From Mangifera indica (taxonomy: Eukaryota > Streptophyta > Magnoliopsida > Sapindales > Anacardiaceae): a DNA stretch of 64,000 bases. The stretch is from contig NC_058155.1 of the NCBI RefSeq assembly GCF_011075055.1, forward strand, positions 12,743,537-12,807,536. Reading direction: 5' to 3'. The notes under the pieces were generated by a model. The model worked only from the letters and a program-made list of their open reading frames with translations, did not search any database and was not told the origin of the DNA. Positions 61,001 to 64,000 of the stretch are shown here, piece after piece (position 1 is the stretch's first letter; the number at the start of each line of letters is the position of its first letter). The position numbers and the translations under genes are program-made.

Positions 61001-61684
61001 AATTTATAATATTTAGTTTAAACTCAAACTCATTCGAATAACTAAACAAAATTATTAGAATGCTAACAGATAAACTATATCACTGATTAGATAAACAATG
61101 TCTTTAGAAGAAAAACCAAAATAAATTCGAATTAACCTATTTAACTGAAACTCCAATTGAAATTTAAATACTTCGAACCAAACATTAATTTTAATCCACC
61201 CATTCCATCAACATAATAATTCTCAATACCACACTACAATAATAATAATAATTATAATAATATTGCCAACAAAAGCACATCTATAATCATTTTGATAATT
61301 TCACATTTTAATTCGATTTTCTTTTATCTTATTATTATTTTTCTAAATTGAGATAAGCCTTATTTAAAATATATGTATATATATATAAAAAACAAAGAAT
61401 TTTTGTATTTATCTGAAAACCCAGTATATGTATAGGGGTTACATGTAAATTTGACAGTTTATATGGCTGATGAATCCAAGGGAGAAAGAGGGAGGGAGGC
61501 AGCCAGGGGAACCAGCTGTACGGCGGTTGACGGCTCTTTTTTTTTCTTCACGAATTGGATTTGGATCCGTTCTGGGTTTATACTTTTCTAGTGCTTTCTT
61601 GTTTCTTATTATTAATGTTTGCTGCTTTTCAGATTAAAATTTTGTGATTCTGTTTTTAACCTAAAAACCCTAATTTGTGTGGCT
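58063..61684. other. spacer between CAD and LARP1 genes
   Basis: Divergent promoters flank repeat-rich DNA. About 58550-59660 is family 3 debris with GAACTCGAGCTCGAGCTTGG and CAAGCTCGAGCTTGCGAGCT. A pair of similar AAATTTTCAGAGATTAAAT / TCCAATTACGGGATRAAYCA segments lies at about 58800-58860 and 59825-59910. The intact family 1 element is at 60187-60917. The LARP1 leader begins somewhere after about 61480 (GGGAGAAAGAGGGAGGGAGG). Confidence 0.6.
60187..60917. mobile_element. family 1 foldback element with 9-bp target duplication
   Basis: It starts GGCCAAACGACTATTTTCCA and ends GAGTGGGAAATAGTACTTTG then GCC. Flanking 9-mers are TTATACATT at 60178-60186 and TTATACATA at 60918-60926 (8 of 9 match). 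GGCC ends plus a 9-bp duplication are hallmarks of Mutator-like elements. It is 731 bases long, with internal inverse blocks around TTTTCAAAGTTTGAAAACTG and no transposase frame, so non-autonomous. Confidence 0.8.
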
Positions 61685-63290
61685 ATGACGGCTGATTCTA
61701 CTTCCAATCATCACTCTCCACGTGCTTCTGGGGACTCCGGTGACGGCCGTTCTAGCCCTCAATTACGGCGAAAGAGTTTGCCCTCGCCTTGGGCTCAGAT
61801 TGTACGAGGCGAGCCGGAATCAGCTTCAGTTTCAGCGGCTGCTCAGCATTCTCCTTCATCGCCATCACCGCCGCTGCCATTGACTTCTTCTCCGTCTGAG
61901 TCAAACGATAACTTCCCTTCTTCGAAGGTGGCTTCAGCCTCGTCTTCTTCGCCACCGGATAATTTAATCGCTGCTAAGAACTTGGATGCTGCTAATAATA
62001 GCAATGCGGCTCTATCAAAGAAGCCGGCTTGGAACAAACTTTCAGACAGCGTCGTTGAAGTCGCTACTGTCATGGGAGCGGATTCTTGGCCCGCGTTATC
62101 TGAAACCACTAAGCCTCCGCCAAAATCATCATTGGCAGACTCTTCTTCATCAAAGACCCTTTCCGATGGATCAGCCTCAACTAATCAGGTTCGGTTCCAA
62201 TATCGATATCTTTTAAAGTTTACTATTTGGTTTACGAAAAAATACATAAATAAATTCAATTTCTTTCAATAAATAAGAAAACAACTATTAATTGCTTACT
62301 TTGTTGCATTGATTTTGATAGTTCTTACTATAACAGGTGCCTGTAATCCCAATTTTACCTTTGAAGAACCCTAATTTGAACCCGAATCGGGCAATGCCAG
62401 TGCGACAAAGGTCGAGGCGAGGTGGTGGTGCTAGCAGCTCTGGGGGTGGCCCTGCACAGACTGGTTTCCTTAGGTCTCCTCAGCTACCTCCGCCACCTCC
62501 ACCACTATCACCAGCATTCCCTATTGCAATGCCTCCAAATAGTGTTGGTAATGTTGTGCAGCCGTTTCCAGATCTTTGTCCAATAGAGCCTCTATATAGA
62601 GGCAATAACTGGGAAACCAGATCTGTGGGAGGATTTGTGTCTCAATCACATCCTGTGAATGAGCCCCGCAATTCTACACGGAGAGGTAACTATGGGCCAC
62701 GTGGAGATGGTTCTTACCATAACAATTATGGGGGTAGACGGGCTCAAGACCGTGGAACCTATGCAAACGCCAGAGACGTTCATCTGCAGCAGCAGAGAGG
62801 TCCTCCGAGGAGTTTTGTTAGACCTCCACCACCTGGTGCTGGCACATTTGTGCCACCTCAACATGTTAGACCTTTTGTAAACTCCATGCCGATTCCTGGT
62901 AGGTTTTATTCCTGAGGAATGTCTTCTTTTGGTTCATATGATGTAAATGTTGAACTCCATCTTATTCTTTCAGAATTCATATATGTTCCTACAAATATGT
63001 TCATGACTGCACCGATACTAATGCCTGTGGCAGAACATCCTCTCCAGACTATGTTGGTCCATCAGATTGATTATTATTTCAGGTATTTTGATATTTTGGT
63101 TTCCTTTGCTACACTAAGTTAGTTTTAGTAATTGAATCCAAAACTTCTTTGATATGTTAAAAATACAACTATGATTTGCCCATTGCATGTTTATTGCAGT
63201 GATGAGAACTTAGCAAAAGACGAATTTTTGAAGTCTAACATGGATGATCAAGGATACGTACCGATTATTTTAATTGCAAACTTTCCTCGA
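61685..63290 (+). CDS. LARP1: La-related protein 1 (LARP1b/c type), 5' part, cut by window end
   Basis: Exons seen: 61685-62188, 62337-62898, 62974-63082 and 63200-63290, all in phase; the gene continues past 64000. The N-terminal part is disordered and Ser/Pro-rich with PSPWAQIVRG and a PAWNKLSD..MGADSWPALSE segment, typical of plant LARP1. It is followed by an Arg/Gly-rich and proline-rich stretch (PPPPPPLSPAFP, RRGNYGPRGDG). The La motif begins at about residue 380 with LVHQIDYYFSDENLAKDEFL and FLKSNMDDQGYVPI, the RNA-end-binding winged helix. LARP1 proteins bind 5'TOP mRNAs and act in translation control and heat- or senescence-linked mRNA decay. An in-frame ATG at 61619 would add 22 residues; I prefer 61685 because MTADSTSNHHSPR resembles family N-termini. 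The exon with the rest of the La motif is not in the window. Confidence 0.9.
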
Positions 63291-64000
63291 GTAAGTTGTA
63301 GTTAAATATATGATTTTCTTGTTCTTCTTGATGAAATGAAGCTCATGATCATAATCGGTGTGTTGGTACTCGTTATCAGCCTGTATTAGACAGTTGTGAC
63401 CTTATCTTTGTTTGCTGAAATTTTCCCAATTGAATTTTTTACATTTTAAGTATCATGATGGTGGACTTCATCTGTGCTCATTCACCCGTTGGATTCGGTA
63501 ATGCTCTTTTTGTTTGCTTTAAATGTTCTGTCAATATCAAGTTTATATAAAGCCAAATTTCTGGCTGTACCTTGGATATTCATTTCCTCCAAGTTTTATA
63601 TTGCTCTGAAGCTGTTGAAGGAGGCTATAATAGGATTCTGTTTACATATTATTAGCTTCTTGAAATTCTTTTCTGCATCTATAATCGGGTTTTGGGAGCA
63701 TAAGTTGTACATCAGTGGAAATGTTACCTCACCAGGCAGCCTGATTACTGCTGCTTTATTATTATTTTTTTTCTGTAAATTTTATTTCTTCACGGTGCTG
63801 GGATGCTGGAAATTTTGAGAAGCTGAAGTTGTAGTTAATTAACTCTGACCACAACTGGGGAATTGTGGGTCAAATAGTTTGAGGGTTATAATGGCTTTGT
63901 TACAAACTAGGGTTAGGGGCATAAGGTTATTGGTTGGGATAGGGGTTGTGATTTTAGGTTGAAACAGTGAGACAAATGTAGTGAAATGAAGATGAGAGGT
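63291..64000. other. LARP1 intron 4 (window end)
   Basis: It starts with GTAAGTTG after TTTCCTCGA. No acceptor followed by the expected La-motif continuation is visible, so the intron is at least 710 bases. The 114-residue frame at 63474-63818 has no domain and is probably intronic. Confidence 0.6.

Overview
This is nuclear DNA from a flowering plant. It is AT-rich, most genes carry GT-AG introns, and every gene that can be recognised is of plant type: a sterol side-chain methyltransferase, a chloroplast CDSP32 thioredoxin, a PPR protein, a CDPK and a class III peroxidase. Protein sequences and gene order point to a core eudicot. I cannot name the species; the abundant short inverted-repeat elements fit many woody rosids.

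Layout. Positions 1-4110 are AT-rich spacer with two degenerate inverted-repeat elements. From 4.1 to 17.6 kb lie a sterol methyltransferase SMT2 (+), CDSP32 (+), a syringolide-induced 14-1-1-like protein (-), a mitochondrial PPR protein (-) and an LYR-motif protein (+). From 20.6 to 30.9 kb are a seven-exon prolyl 4-hydroxylase (+) and an eight-exon calcium-dependent protein kinase of the CPK29 type (-). From 33.4 to 42.6 kb are a 14-exon V-ATPase subunit B gene (-) and an eight-exon Alba/RGG protein (+). From 45.5 to 47.7 kb is a clearly broken copy of the 26S proteasome subunit RPN3. From 49.3 to 58.1 kb are a PER64-like secreted peroxidase (+), an Abitram/FAM206-like protein (+) and a cinnamyl-alcohol-dehydrogenase-family gene (-). 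The window ends inside a LARP1-type La-related protein gene (+). For every multi-exon gene I placed the exon edges by hand; the phases close and the rebuilt lengths match the families.

Gene order is informative. From memory, the Arabidopsis relatives of these genes lie in two duplicated blocks, At1g20200-At1g20330 and At1g75980-At1g76090, each holding only part of the set. Here they sit interleaved in one block, as expected of a less fractionated ancestral order. The exceptions are the peroxidase and CAD genes, which I do not recall from those blocks.

Spacers and introns hold several families of short non-autonomous elements: (1) Mutator-like foldback elements with GGCCAAA...TTTGGCC ends, one with a near-perfect 9-bp target duplication and one a large palindrome; (2) a second family with GTAAATTACATTTTCCCACCC-type ends; (3) short elements with TAGGGGTRGATTCAAGC-like ends rich in GAGCTCGAGC; plus microsatellites and an exact 20-bp-period minisatellite. 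I found no gene cluster that looks like an undescribed system. The strongest leads are the RPN3 pseudogene in its conserved position, the unusual replacements in the V-ATPase B gene, and the foldback element family.
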